A stretch of 57,400 bases of DNA from Pseudomonadota bacterium (GTDB lineage: Bacteria > Pseudomonadota > Alphaproteobacteria > Rhizobiales > Xanthobacteraceae), in contig JAEYRD010000228.1 in NCBI GenBank assembly GCA_023435725.1, positions 1 through 57,400 on the forward strand. The letters are read 5' to 3'. Each line of letters begins with the position of its first letter. Position 1 is the stretch's first letter. A program made the translations under genes and the position numbers. Below are positions 1-9,069 of this stretch, piece after piece. Below the pieces are notes generated by a model that saw only the letters and a list, made by a program, of their open reading frames with translations, was not told the origin of the DNA and did not search any database.

Positions 1-1
1 G

Positions 2-1672
2 GGCGGCGGCGTGTTCTCACGCCAGCTCAAGGCGATCCCGCTCGCGCCGGAAGTGCGCACCCTGCTCGATCTCGACAAGCCGCAAGCCACGCCTTTCGAG
101 GTGATGACGGCGATCCTGAAGGCTCGCGCCGACCTGTTGTGGTTTGGCGGCATCGGCACCTATCTGCGCTCGTCCGGGGAAAGCGACGATCAGGTCGGGG
201 ACCGCGCCAACGATCCGATCCGCATCACGGGTAGCGACGTGCGCGCCCGTGTGATCGGCGAAGGGGCCAACCTCGGCCTCACCCAGCGCGGCCGCATCGA
301 GGCGGCGCAGAAGGGCGTCAAGCTCAACACCGACGCCATCGATAATTCGGCCGGCGTGAATACGTCCGACGTCGAGGTCAATATCAAGATCGCGCTGGCG
401 CGCCCCGAGCGCGAGGGACGCCTCAGTTCCGCCGACCGCAACAGCCTGCTCGCCGCGATGACCGACGAGGTTGGCGCGCTGGTGCTGCGCAACAACTATC
501 TGCAGACGCTGGCGCTCTCGCTCGCCGAGCGTAAAGGCGTGGCCGAGACCAGCTTCCTCGCCCGCCTGATGCAGTCGCTCGAACGTCGCGGCCTGCTCAG
601 CCGCGCGGTGGAGTTCTTGCCCGACGACGCGGCGCTGACCGAGCGCACACGACGCGGCCAGTTCCTGACGCGGCCCGAGCTTGCCGTGCTGCTCGCCTAC
701 GCCAAGCTGACCCTCTACGATGACCTGCTCGTCACCAGCGTGCCCGATGACCCCTATCTTGCCCGCGAACTATCTCAGTATTTTCCGCATGAGGTTCAAG
801 ACAGGTTCCCGACCGCGACCGAATTGCATCGTCTGCGGCGGGAGATCATCGCGACCAGTCTCGCCAATGCGGTGATCAACCGCGGCGGTCCGGCCTGTGT
901 CGTGCGCCTGATCGACGAGACCGACGCCGATATTCCGACCATCGTCATGGCCTATGTGGCGGTCGATGAATGCTACGGACTGAAGTTCCTCGACGACGCG
1001 ATCGATGCACTCGATACCTGCATCGACGGGCAGGTGCAGCTGTCCCTCTACGCTTCCGTGCAGGACCTGCTGCTCTCCCGGATGGTCTGGTTCGTGCGCC
1101 ATGCCGATTTCAAGGACGGACTGGAAGCCGTCGTCGCGCGCTTCGGCCCGGCCATCCGCCAGATCGCCGCCGGGCTCGACGCCGCCCTGCCGCCGGACCT
1201 GCAGACCGCGCGCGACAAGCGGCGGCGGGAACTCACCGACGCCGGTGTCCCGGCCGGCCTCGCCGGCGAACTCGCCGATCTCGACGCCCTGGTCTCGGCA
1301 CCCGACATCGTGACGGTTGCCGAGCGCACCACGCGCCCGATCGGCGACGCCGCAGCGACCTTCTCTGACGCCGAGGCAAATTTCCGTCTCGATCGCATCA
1401 TCGCCGCCGCGCGCAGCGTGCCGGCAAACGATTATTTCGAACGCATGGCCATCGATCGCGCCGTTGAGCAGATCGCTGGCGCCGAAAGAAGGCTCGCCGC
1501 GGATATGCTGGCAACCGGCCAGTCCGGCCATCCGGCCGTCGAGACGTGGCTCGCGGCGCACCCCGAAGCAACGCGTATCCGCCGCTCGGTCGAGGAAATT
1601 GCAGCCAGCGGCCTGACCATCGCCAAGCTGACGGTGGCGGCGAACTTGCTGGGGGATCTGGTCAAGAGCTGA
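2..1672 (+). CDS. NAD-glutamate dehydrogenase, C-terminal part (5' end outside window)
   Basis: This is the last 556 codons of the large (about 1,600 aa) NAD-specific glutamate dehydrogenase, which deaminates glutamate to 2-oxoglutarate in the cytoplasm. The reading frame is open to the left edge, so the true start lies upstream. The dehydrogenase core is visible in the first 130 residues (VIGEGANLGLTQRGRIE, then DNSAGVNTSDVEVNIKI). The long helical C-terminal region typical of this family follows. Roughly two thirds of the protein is missing because of the window edge, not because of a mutation. The identification rests on those conserved motifs and the length of the tail. Confidence 0.93.
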   Translation, partial: GGGVFSRQLKAIPLAPEVRTLLDLDKPQATPFEVMTAILKARADLLWFGGIGTYLRSSGESDDQVGDRANDPIRITGSDVRARVIGEGANLGLTQRGRIEAAQKGVKLNTDAIDNSAGVNTSDVEVNIKIALARPEREGRLSSADRNSLLAAMTDEVGALVLRNNYLQTLALSLAERKGVAETSFLARLMQSLERRGLLSRAVEFLPDDAALTERTRRGQFLTRPELAVLLAYAKLTLYDDLLVTSVPDDPYLARELSQYFPHEVQDRFPTATELHRLRREIIATSLANAVINRGGPACVVRLIDETDADIPTIVMAYVAVDECYGLKFLDDAIDALDTCIDGQVQLSLYASVQDLLLSRMVWFVRHADFKDGLEAVVARFGPAIRQIAAGLDAALPPDLQTARDKRRRELTDAGVPAGLAGELADLDALVSAPDIVTVAERTTRPIGDAAATFSDAEANFRLDRIIAAARSVPANDYFERMAIDRAVEQIAGAERRLAADMLATGQSGHPAVETWLAAHPEATRIRRSVEEIAASGLTIAKLTVAANLLGDLVKS

Positions 1673-1704
1673 TGAGGCGCCTGCGCCCGCAAACGGAGGG
1701 TCCA

Positions 1705-2028
1705 ATGATCCACGCGACTTGCCACACCGCCGACAACGCCGTCTGTCTCGAGTTCGATGCCACACCCTGGTTCAGCGAGGCCGACGCTCTAGGCATCATC
1801 GATCTGGCCCGGCGGGAATGGACGAGCGCAGCGATTGCAGAGTCGCTCGAGCGCCGGCGAGGATATGAAGGCTTGCATAGCCTCATGGAATATGCGGCGA
1901 AGCGACTTCAAGAGGAGTCCCTGGACGACCCGACCTGGGAGACTTTCGAGTGTGTCGTCGACGGGCCGGAAGCTCTGGCCTGGCTCGAGAAGAACCGGCC
2001 TGAAGTTGCGGCAAGGATGAAGTCTTGA
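1705..2028 (+). CDS. hypothetical protein, 107 aa
   Basis: A small acidic soluble protein that I cannot place in a family. The ATG at 1705 has a good ribosome binding site (ACGGAGG at about 1693-1699). The frame stays open further upstream, but that part lies inside the glutamate dehydrogenase gene. It follows the dehydrogenase stop by 32 bases on the same strand and may be co-transcribed. The first half looks like a beta hairpin plus helix; the C-terminal half is helical (LHSLMEYAAKRLQEES, then ALAWLEKNRPEVAARM). No signal peptide or membrane segment is visible. No function is proposed. Confidence 0.7.
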   Translation: MIHATCHTADNAVCLEFDATPWFSEADALGIIDLARREWTSAAIAESLERRRGYEGLHSLMEYAAKRLQEESLDDPTWETFECVVDGPEALAWLEKNRPEVAARMKS

Positions 2029-2198
2029 TCCCGCGTCCTGCAACACCGTCCCGGCCAGAATCCTGAACCGGAGCCCGGCATCAGCGCCAGTACTTATCGG
2101 TTCTGATTGAAGTGGAACCGGATCGCCCTTTTCTCGCCGCCATCATCATTCACGCAGCGATCAGGGCAAACGGTGGGCAACGTTCCCGAAGGTTCCGT

Positions 2199-3221
2199 GT
2201 GATCGTCCGACATCTTCTGCAACATGAGACTCTCGTGTCGCGCCGCGCGCTCCTGGGCGGGCTCGTGTCGACGGGCAGCGCCCTCGCGCTTGGCGGATGC
2301 GCAGGCTTGGGCGCGACCGGCGCGCGCTTCGACGCGTCGACCCTCTCCGTTGACCCCACATTGCTCGTCACCACCACGCGCAAGCCCGTGAACGGCGGTC
2401 GCACGAAGCCGTGGTTCGGGCCGGAACGTGCGACCAAAATGACGGTCGCGCGGGCGACGCTGGTGGCGCCGGACGAGAGCCGTCTTTCTCTCGCCGCGGT
2501 CGGACTTGACGATTGGCGTCTTGATCGGGTCGAACCGGTGCCGGCCGACATTGGCGATCTCCTTGCGCAGGCCAGCGGGGGAGGAGACGTGTTGATCTAT
2601 GTGCACGGCTTCAAGCAGACATTCGAGACGGCGGCACTCGACGCCGCCCATCTCTCCGATGGAATCAAGTTCCACGGCCGGACCATGGTATTCTCCTGGC
2701 CTTCCAGGGCAGGACTATTCGACTATGCCTATGACCGCGACAGCGCCATGTGGTCCCGCGACGATTTCGAACGCGTGCTCTCTTCCATCGTGTCGGCTCC
2801 AGGCGGCGGCCGCGTGCACATCGTTGCGCACAGCATGGGAACCATGCTGACGCTCGAAAGCCTCCGTCAGCTCTATGCGCGATACGGCGACACCGTTACG
2901 AGCAAGATCGGCGCGATCGTGTTTGCCGCGCCTGATATCGACATGGACGTGTTCTCGTCGGCGATCCACCGCATCGGCCCGCTCGCCGGCAAGATCACCG
3001 TGATCGCCGCGACGAACGATCGCGCGCTGGCGCTGTCGGGGCAAATTGCAGGTGGAATGACCAGGGTCGGCGCCGCCGAGAAGACCGCCATCCAGCAGCT
3101 CGGCGTGCGCGTGGTCGATGCTTCCCAGGAAGGCTGGGGCATCATCAACCACGATCTGTTTCTGTCGAATGCGGAAGTGCAGCGGGTGATCCGCCGCTCG
3201 ATCGACGGTACGGCCGCGTAA
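2199..3221 (+). CDS. alpha/beta hydrolase of the DUF900 type, probable lipoprotein
   Basis: A serine hydrolase-like protein of about 340 aa. Near the N-terminus it carries a twin-arginine-like SRRALL and a lipobox-like LALGGC, so export and lipidation are likely. The hydrolase core has the oxyanion strand IYVHGFKQ, the nucleophile elbow VAHSMGT, an acidic position in AAPDIDMDVF, and the final histidine in IINHDLF, which together could form a catalytic triad. The start is uncertain: GTG at 2199 has GAAGG seven bases upstream, while GTG at 2235 would put the arginine pair at once after the start. The substrate is unknown; DUF900 proteins are described only as esterase/lipase-like. Confidence 0.75.
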   Translation: MIVRHLLQHETLVSRRALLGGLVSTGSALALGGCAGLGATGARFDASTLSVDPTLLVTTTRKPVNGGRTKPWFGPERATKMTVARATLVAPDESRLSLAAVGLDDWRLDRVEPVPADIGDLLAQASGGGDVLIYVHGFKQTFETAALDAAHLSDGIKFHGRTMVFSWPSRAGLFDYAYDRDSAMWSRDDFERVLSSIVSAPGGGRVHIVAHSMGTMLTLESLRQLYARYGDTVTSKIGAIVFAAPDIDMDVFSSAIHRIGPLAGKITVIAATNDRALALSGQIAGGMTRVGAAEKTAIQQLGVRVVDASQEGWGIINHDLFLSNAEVQRVIRRSIDGTAA

Positions 3222-3438
3222 GAGGGCACCTGCTCCTCCGCCTGGGCCCTCGCAGCGATCAGGCCTCCAGCGCAGGGGCCTCGCACGCCGCGTGATCACA
3301 AGCCGCTCCTCGCCTGGCGCTCTCATGCGCCGTGTCAAGCGCTCGGTTTTGTAAGCAAATGGCGCGCCATTCAGAACAAAACTACGAACTCCTATAATTC
3401 CCGTAATTCCGAACGGGCCGCCGTTGCACTTAATGAGC

Positions 3439-5541
3439 CTACCACGCGATGTGAATGCCGCCTTTGCCGGCGAAGGATCTGGTGTCGTCGTTCATGGCGA
3501 CGGTCTCGCCGGAAGCGAATAGCGCGACACGTCCGAACTGCCAGTCGAGGCCGGCGCCAGCATAGAGACCGAGGAGGCGTATTTTGCCGGGCATTGCGGC
3601 GACGAAATTCTGGCCGAGCAGAATGACGTTGACCGCGGAGTCGCCGACGAGCTGTTGCGCAACCGCGCCGCCACTCAGGCGTACCGTAAGGCGGCTGTCG
3701 CCGATCCGGCCAACCCTGGCGAAAGTCATGTCGGCGCGTTCTTCGAACGCCTGCACGGTGCGACCGGCCACGCTGAGATTCGCGCTGGAGCCGCTTTCGC
3801 TGTAGCCCTCGAAACGCGCAGCGATATAGCGCAGCTTCAGGGCGGGGGTGATCGAGTTGCCATTGTCTAAGGCAAAGCGATGGCCGAAGGCAAGCGCGGG
3901 ATCGATGAACCAACCACCATAGCTCGCCCGGGCCGTTTCGAAGGCGAGGCCACCGCCGATGTTGCGCCAGGAGTCATTGGCGAGTTTGCCGCCGATCAAG
4001 GCGAGGTCGAGGAAGGTCGCGTCGAAAACATGGCGTGCATAAAGGCCGCCGAACAGGGCGTTGGTATCGATATGGCCGGCGTTGAGGTCGAGGCGAGTCT
4101 CGTTGGTGCTGGCTCCGACGAAGCCGCCTAGTCTGATATTCTCGGTGATACGACGCTCGTAGCCGAACGCGCCACCATAGCCTGCCGCGATGCTGCCGAT
4201 GAAGCCACCCTCGGTCTGTTGTTCGCGCCGACCGCCAAAGCTCTTGGCGAAGACCGTGTTGCCGTCGCGGTCGCTGATCGCGCTGCTTTTGAATGCGGGC
4301 GTCGGCGCATAGGCCATCGCATCGTTCAAAGTGGAGGCGCCATTGAAGCGCGGGGCCGCCTGCTCGATCGCGGCGAACGCATTGGCTGCACCCTTGGGCT
4401 CAACCTCGAACGCCGGTGTGTCCGGCAGCAGCGAGGAAATCCATCCGGTGACATCCATCACCGTACGATTCATTGCGCCGAAGACCGAGAGATCCGCGAC
4501 CACAATGCGATCAGGTGTGACTACGTAAGGATTTCCTCCCGTCGCAACCGTCGACTGCACGGCATCGAAGTTCGCGGTGTGGAGAATCCAGCTTCCGGCA
4601 CCGAACGCCACCTTGTCGGCGCCGCCGCCGAAATTGATCCTCCCGCCAAACCTCGCACCTGGCAGAACGGTGAGCCTGTCTGGCAAGGATGCGCCATCGG
4701 CGTTAAACTTCAGCGCCGTCCCGTTGCCGCCGATAATGGTCCCGGAGTTGGCTACGTCGGCGGAGCCGGAGGAGATGACGCCGAACCAACCGCCGGTGAT
4801 GTTACCGGAATTGGTTACTACGGCTGCCGTCGTCGCGACAATGCCAGTGGTCGCACCCGTGATGGTTCCGGAATTCTTGACACTGATGTTTGCGCCGTAA
4901 AGGGCAACGTCGTCTGTCGCAATGATGGAGCCGGAATTGATTACGGCGGTTTCCGTGCCAAGAACGCCTCCGAATCCGCCTATTATCGTGCCTGAATTGG
5001 TCACGGTCACCGCGCCAAGAGCGTAGATTCCAGCACCGACGCTGCCGGCGATTCTGCCGGAGTTGGTGATAGTGGCGGATCCGTTGGAAGTAATGGCCGT
5101 TTCGTCGCTCGCGATCGAACCGGAATTGGCTACGACAACCGCTGTCACGCCGGCAATACCCCAGGTTGGACCAGCTATTGAGCCGAAGTTGGTGACGTTG
5201 ACGCTAAAGCCAGTGATGCCGACGTCACCGCCGGTGATCGCGCCGTAACTGGTCACTGAGCCATAGCCAAAGCCGATGCCTACAGACGAACCCGCGACGC
5301 TGCCTCCGGCGTTTACTGTAACATTTAGATGAATCCCGTGCTCGCCGTAGCCGAAGGAGGGCCGCGGGCCCTGATCGACGGTGTTGCCGGTGCAAACGGC
5401 GATGACGTTGTCGGCTGCGGCCGGATCGCACGCTGCGTTTGCCGCTTCTGCCGTGAACAGCAGGGTCACGACCGCAGTCGAGACGAGAAGCGCTCTCCGC
5501 ACGGCAAAGTATCGCCCAACCGTCTTATTGTTGCCAGCCAT
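3439..5541 (-). CDS. autotransporter (type Va secretion) with repetitive passenger
   Basis: A 700-residue outer-membrane autotransporter. Residues 1-36 form an extended signal peptide ending in AEAANA. Residues about 98-270 hold nine copies of an N-x-G-x-I motif at 20-22 residue spacing, the pattern of stacked beta-helix turns. The last 270 residues, starting near DRDGNTVFAKSFGG, match an autotransporter beta-barrel with alternating hydrophobic strands, and the protein ends in tryptophan as outer-membrane barrels often do. No catalytic passenger domain or protease motif is visible, so adhesion or surface coating is the likeliest role. It is monocistronic with about 200-base gaps on both sides. 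Confidence 0.85.
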   Translation of the reverse strand: MAGNNKTVGRYFAVRRALLVSTAVVTLLFTAEAANAACDPAAADNVIAVCTGNTVDQGPRPSFGYGEHGIHLNVTVNAGGSVAGSSVGIGFGYGSVTSYGAITGGDVGITGFSVNVTNFGSIAGPTWGIAGVTAVVVANSGSIASDETAITSNGSATITNSGRIAGSVGAGIYALGAVTVTNSGTIIGGFGGVLGTETAVINSGSIIATDDVALYGANISVKNSGTITGATTGIVATTAAVVTNSGNITGGWFGVISSGSADVANSGTIIGGNGTALKFNADGASLPDRLTVLPGARFGGRINFGGGADKVAFGAGSWILHTANFDAVQSTVATGGNPYVVTPDRIVVADLSVFGAMNRTVMDVTGWISSLLPDTPAFEVEPKGAANAFAAIEQAAPRFNGASTLNDAMAYAPTPAFKSSAISDRDGNTVFAKSFGGRREQQTEGGFIGSIAAGYGGAFGYERRITENIRLGGFVGASTNETRLDLNAGHIDTNALFGGLYARHVFDATFLDLALIGGKLANDSWRNIGGGLAFETARASYGGWFIDPALAFGHRFALDNGNSITPALKLRYIAARFEGYSESGSSANLSVAGRTVQAFEERADMTFARVGRIGDSRLTVRLSGGAVAQQLVGDSAVNVILLGQNFVAAMPGKIRLLGLYAGAGLDWQFGRVALFASGETVAMNDDTRSFAGKGGIHIAW

Positions 5542-5705
5542 TCCGCACTACCCCAAAGCAAAGACTCAGCGCCAAGCGCCACAGTTGTCGACCGACCGTC
5601 ATCCGGTCAACGGAATGGGCCCGACTATTCTTGGGTGCTTTTCTGAGTGAAGATTCCAGCGATCGAAATCGCGGGCGGAGGATTTGCCCGGCGTGGCGGG
5701 ACCGT

Positions 5706-6563
5706 TCAGCCTCCCGCACCCAGGGTGGCGTCGAAGGCGGCGTCGATGACGGCAAGCTTGGTCGCCTGGGCCGCAACCATCTCATGCACAAAATCTCTTG
5801 ACACCCACATCGTCGACTTGCCGCGCTGCCCTTCCCATCCAAGGCTGTTCAAGGCTTCGGCCTCCCGCAATTTGCGCATGAGATGGGTGGGCGACAGGTT
5901 CAGCCAGCGCGCCATGTCGACAAGCGAGAAGATCGCCGTCGCGATGCGATCGCTGTCCTCGGATGGGTTGCCAAGGTTCGAAATCAGCCACTCCATGACG
6001 ACGCCGCCGTTGTCGAGCCAGGTGAACAGCGAGAAAGTCTTCTGTGGCTTGCGGACTGCTGAAGACGCGAGTAGTCCTCGGGCAATGGCCGGATGCAGTC
6101 GCCAGATTGCATGCTCGGTGTTCAAGAAACGCGACAAACGTTTGCCGTCGTCGATCTGATCCAGCGTCGAAAGATGCACCGACACCCAGCCCGTGATCGC
6201 GCCGACCGTGGCTTCAACCGGAATCAGGGGACGTGTCCGCTTATCCTCGCCGCCGATATGTCGGACGAAGTTATAGTGAACCATCTCCTTGATAAAGGTA
6301 TCGGCGGTGTTACGGCTCGCTATCTTGTCCCAGGCGACAAGTTCGAAGAAACGCGTCAACGTGATTCCCGTGCAACTTTCCGCGGGTCCGCGTTCAAAGT
6401 ACAGGGCGAGTGCGGCGTGGGCGAGCAGCCAACGCTGTTGCGTAGCGAACACCGACGCCATTCGCGCATCGGCGTTGTAGACCTGCAACAGCGCGCGCGA
6501 CTGCATGCGAAAAAAATTGAGAAATTGGGGATGGGCGGCGATCTGCTCTGCGGCAAGGCTCAT
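5706..6563 (-). CDS. hypothetical protein with helix-turn-helix-like segments, 285 aa
   Basis: An intact gene with an ATG start. It is mostly helical, with no signal peptide or membrane segment. Two stretches look like winged-helix folds: residues about 45-100 (containing LTRFFELVAWDKIASRNTAD) and residues about 210-255 (DMARWLNLSPTHLMRKLREA), the latter ending in a wing-like GKSTMWVSRDF. This suggests a DNA-binding regulator, but I cannot name a family. It sits 164 bases from the autotransporter start on the same strand, so it lies upstream in transcription and could regulate it; that is inference. Confidence 0.6.
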   Translation of the reverse strand: MSLAAEQIAAHPQFLNFFRMQSRALLQVYNADARMASVFATQQRWLLAHAALALYFERGPAESCTGITLTRFFELVAWDKIASRNTADTFIKEMVHYNFVRHIGGEDKRTRPLIPVEATVGAITGWVSVHLSTLDQIDDGKRLSRFLNTEHAIWRLHPAIARGLLASSAVRKPQKTFSLFTWLDNGGVVMEWLISNLGNPSEDSDRIATAIFSLVDMARWLNLSPTHLMRKLREAEALNSLGWEGQRGKSTMWVSRDFVHEMVAAQATKLAVIDAAFDATLGAGG

Positions 6564-6654
6564 GTCCTGGCCTCCACACGCGCTGCTCGATGATGGATTG
6601 CCGGTATGATCAGTCCCGTCAATAGAGGAGCCATCCTTTCCGCGGGCGGCTTCG

Positions 6655-6993
6655 TCAGTCCCAGCCGAATCCCTTGTCCTTCATGTATATGTTATGGACG
6701 CCCTTGCACCAGTCGATCTTGAAATCCTCGGCGCCGTAATCGTCCCAGCTGACGCGAAACGGTACGACGCAATTACCTTCGTTGCTATTCCAGTCCATTG
6801 CGACGGACTCGCCCGGCCGCACCCGGCTGTCGAGCCAATTCTTGCTCCATTGGCCATCCTGGTAGGTGTAGAAGCCGTTGATGGTGTAGCCGTCCGCCCG
6901 GTTGTGGAGACGAAATGCGTAGTCGCTTGCGATCGAAGGGGATGCTCCTGCGAGCAGTCCGGTAATCGTCAACGTGAAGAAAGTCTTGTGCAC
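6655..6993 (-). CDS. small secreted protein, 112 aa, unknown function
   Basis: The GTG at 6993 gives a clean signal peptide (VHKTFFTLTITGLLAG, cleavage after SIAS) followed by a mature domain of about 90 residues. The mature part is rich in aromatic residues and has two cysteines (EGNCVVPF and DWCKGVH) that could form one disulfide in the periplasm. A TTG further upstream (7035) would add 14 residues before the signal and is less likely. It resembles the short secreted proteins of unknown function common in Rhizobiales; I do not recognise a named domain. Confidence 0.6.
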   Translation of the reverse strand: MHKTFFTLTITGLLAGASPSIASDYAFRLHNRADGYTINGFYTYQDGQWSKNWLDSRVRPGESVAMDWNSNEGNCVVPFRVSWDDYGAEDFKIDWCKGVHNIYMKDKGFGWD

Positions 6994-7247
6994 TGTTAGC
7001 CCTATTCGTCGCGGCAAAATTGGCCCGCGCCGCAATTAGCAACCCGCTTGGTTTGGCGTCAAAGCAATTCCCGATGGCCGTCGCATCCATTTTTGGGTGC
7101 AATTTTGCGCGATGGCCTTTTGCCGATCTGCGTCCCGCCGCAGGTAGCCGTGCCCCACGCACGAGCGGCGCGCGCGCCGCTCGACGACCTTCTCGCCGTG
7201 GCTCTCTCGGGCGTCGTCGTCCTGTCGGGTGCCGCCCACGCGCCCGT

Positions 7248-7505
7248 CTAAGCCGCCTCGCGGACGATGAACAGCGGTGGATGCAGTTGAAGGATGGTGC
7301 AGCCGAAGTCGAACCAACAACGGCGCAAGGCATTGGGATCGGACTGTGCGGCGGCCAAAGCTTCCTCTTCGGTCATGGCGTCGAGCCGCGCCCAAATCAG
7401 TCTTATTCCGGGGCGCGCCACCGTTCCGATCCATCTCAATGGCGCGCGTCTGACCGCCCCGGCGCGCGGTTCGTTCAGGAACACGCAGCCTGAGGCCTTT
7501 GGCAT
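7248..7505 (-). CDS. possible small protein, 85 aa (doubtful)
   Basis: An ATG-initiated frame with no recognisable domain. The middle (ARLDAMTEEEALAAAQSDPNA) looks like genuine protein sequence of the type found in small antitoxin-like proteins, but the rest looks random and no clear ribosome binding site is seen. It may be a remnant, since the next gene to the right is also broken. Confidence 0.25.
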   Translation of the reverse strand: MPKASGCVFLNEPRAGAVRRAPLRWIGTVARPGIRLIWARLDAMTEEEALAAAQSDPNALRRCWFDFGCTILQLHPPLFIVREAA

Positions 7506-7591
7506 GCGGCGGTTTTCGAATATCTCTATGGCAACCGCCGGGACTGATCCGACCCAAGTCGACCCACGATCACGAAACGAGGCCCGAGCCG

Positions 7592-7807
7592 ATGACGCCG
7601 CGCCAAATCGTCGAGGAATGGGTGCGCCGGTTCAACTCCGGTGACGCAGATGGGTTGGCCGAACTGTACCACCAGCACGCCGTCAACCATCAGGTCGTTC
7701 AGGCGAGATCGCCGGTTATCCGCTCGAACCGATTCCCAATGCACGGATGTTCGCGAACCCAGCCGGACACCAAAAAAATAAAGTGGAATTTCGCAGCTCT
7801 ATTCTAA
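7592..7807 (+). pseudogene. truncated SnoaL-like (NTF2-fold) protein
   Basis: The first 37 codons (MTPRQIVEEWVRRFNSGDAD, then LAELYHQHAVNHQVVQ) are the typical opening helix and strand of a SnoaL-like polyketide-cyclase family protein, normally about 130-140 aa. After HQVVQ the sequence loses all family character and stops after another 34 codons. The rest of the gene is absent, and tRNA-end remnants begin two bases after the stop. The break therefore coincides with what may be an old integration or deletion junction. Confidence 0.6.
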
Positions 7808-7808
7808 G

Positions 7809-7833
7809 TGGCGCCCGGGGGCGGAATCGAACC
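7809..7833 (-). repeat. tRNA 3'-end-like remnant 1
   Basis: Read on the minus strand this ends in CCA, preceded by a discriminator G, a CCCGGGC acceptor-like strand and a T-arm containing GGTTCGATTCC. The matching 5' half of a tRNA is not found nearby, so this is a fragment. Of the T-stem pairs one is mismatched and one is a wobble. It could be a scar left by integration at a tRNA gene. Confidence 0.5.
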
Positions 7834-7913
7834 ATCCGGCCTCGCCCTTCGGGCTACGCCGGGACGAGTATTCGTGCGGATGGTTTTGCTGGATACGGCT
7901 GCGCCGAAATTGA

Positions 7914-7938
7914 TGGTGCGCCCGGAACGATTCGAACG
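7914..7938 (-). repeat. copy of the tRNA-Arg(ACG) 3' end, candidate distal attachment site
   Basis: These 25 bases match 41349-41373, the 3' end of the intact tRNA-Arg gene including its CCA, in the same orientation and with one difference (the discriminator position). A run of 21 bases is identical. The match ends inside the T-arm and the 5' half of the tRNA is absent here. An intact tRNA at one end and a 3'-end copy at the other is the arrangement left by tyrosine-recombinase integration into a tRNA gene. No integrase gene is visible, so an island of 33.4 kb is inferred, not shown. Confidence 0.65.
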
Positions 7939-8063
7939 CTCAACCCAATTGCGGCATTCGAGGGCAAGGCCTATGCTGGAATCCGGCAATCACGCGGCCG
8001 CCCATCGTGCGGCGGGGGCAGCCTCACGGTGGATGGTTCGCATACCCATCCGGAGGCCACGCC

Positions 8064-8555
8064 ATGTCTATTGCTCCCACGCTGCACCGGTATCTGGCTG
8101 CAGAGAACATCCAGTATGCCGAGATCCCGCACGATCTCACCATGACATCCACGCGTACGGCCCAGGCCTGCCATATCTCGGGCGATCGTCTCGCCAAGGC
8201 CGTCGTACTGCGGCATGACGGCGGCTATATGCTCGCGGTCGTACCCGCATCGCACCATCTCAACCTGCCCGACTTGAAGGAAAGGCTTGGCGAGGATCTC
8301 GTGATGGCCAACGAAACCGAGATCAACCGGCTCTTCGCGGATTGCGCGCACGGGGCCGTGCCGGCCGTCGGCCGGTGCTACGGGCTCGATCTCATCGTCG
8401 ATGACAGTCTCCGGGCCCAGCCCGAGGTCTATATCGAAGCCGGCGATCACGAAACGCTGCTCCAGCTCACGCATGCGCAGTTCGAGCACCTGACGGCCAA
8501 TGCGCCGCATGGACGCTTCAGCATGCATGACGGACGCAGCATGTCGGCGAGCTGA
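8064..8555 (+). CDS. YbaK/ProX-type aminoacyl-tRNA deacylase family protein
   Basis: A 163-residue protein of the YbaK/prolyl-tRNA editing fold, whose members hydrolyse mischarged aminoacyl-tRNA in the cytoplasm. Visible features are the N-terminal LAAENIQYAEIPHD strand, the AKAVVLRHDGGYMLAVVPAS core with the conserved lysine, and the later GAVPAVGRCYGLDLIVDDSL segment. The ATG at 8064 has CGGAGG at 8051-8056. The C-terminal 35 residues extend beyond the usual core. The exact tRNA substrate cannot be told from sequence. Confidence 0.85.
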   Translation: MSIAPTLHRYLAAENIQYAEIPHDLTMTSTRTAQACHISGDRLAKAVVLRHDGGYMLAVVPASHHLNLPDLKERLGEDLVMANETEINRLFADCAHGAVPAVGRCYGLDLIVDDSLRAQPEVYIEAGDHETLLQLTHAQFEHLTANAPHGRFSMHDGRSMSAS

Positions 8556-8649
8556 TCCCAGCTGCGCTTTCGTCGCCGCGCGCGTGCGGCCGCGCCCGGT
8601 TCGTTGTATCGTCACACCGCGGGGGCTGCGTTCACAACGGAGGTCCTCC

Positions 8650-9069
8650 ATGAAGGTCAAGGACGTGATGCACAAGGGCGTCGATTGGGTCAGCCCCGAC
8701 ACCCCAATCACCGAGATTGCGAAGTTGATGAACGGGCACGACGTCGGCTGCATTCCGATCGGCGAAGACGACCATTTGATCGGGATGGTGACCGATCGCG
8801 ACATCGTCTGCAAAGGCCTTGCGAGCAAGGACTTCAACGCCGCGCGCATGACGGCGCGGGACGTGATGACCGAAGGCGTCCATTGCTGCCGGGAAGACGA
8901 CGATCTGGCGAAAGCCGTGCATCACATGGAGACGCTGAAAATCCGCAGGCTGCCCGTGATCAACAAGAGCAAGCGGATGGTCGGCATGATCAGCCTGGGT
9001 GATGTCGGGCAATCCGCCGCCGCGGATCTGTTGACCCAATGGGTCAAGGGCGTGTCGGCTCATCATTGA
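8650..9069 (+). CDS. CBS-domain pair protein
   Basis: A 139-residue protein made of two CBS domains and nothing else. The first spans about residues 1-55 (MKVKDVMHKGVDWVSPDTPI to IGMVTDRDIV) and the second about 68-125 (ARDVMTEGVHCCREDD to VGMISLGDVG). Each has the usual V-M-T-D-R or M-I-S-L-G end motif that binds adenine nucleotides. Stand-alone CBS pairs act as energy or nucleotide sensors for unknown partners. The start at 8650 has an AGGAGG-like site (GGAGGTCC) just upstream. It is 94 bases after the YbaK-like gene on the same strand. Confidence 0.85.
   Translation: MKVKDVMHKGVDWVSPDTPITEIAKLMNGHDVGCIPIGEDDHLIGMVTDRDIVCKGLASKDFNAARMTARDVMTEGVHCCREDDDLAKAVHHMETLKIRRLPVINKSKRMVGMISLGDVGQSAAADLLTQWVKGVSAHH

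Noticed and set aside
770..1765. 331-codon minus-strand open frame
   Set aside because: It is antisense to the glutamate dehydrogenase and has no recognisable domain.
4700..5250. CRISPR-like direct repeats
   Set aside because: The recurring short similar sequences at about 63-base steps encode the 21-residue autotransporter repeats in frame. They are imperfect and not separated by unique spacers.
7808..8218. Plus-strand open frame starting with a GGGIEPSG-like peptide
   Set aside because: This peptide pattern, and the VRPERFERS pattern following it, are what tRNA 3' ends give when translated. The frame also overlaps the YbaK-like gene and is not a real gene.
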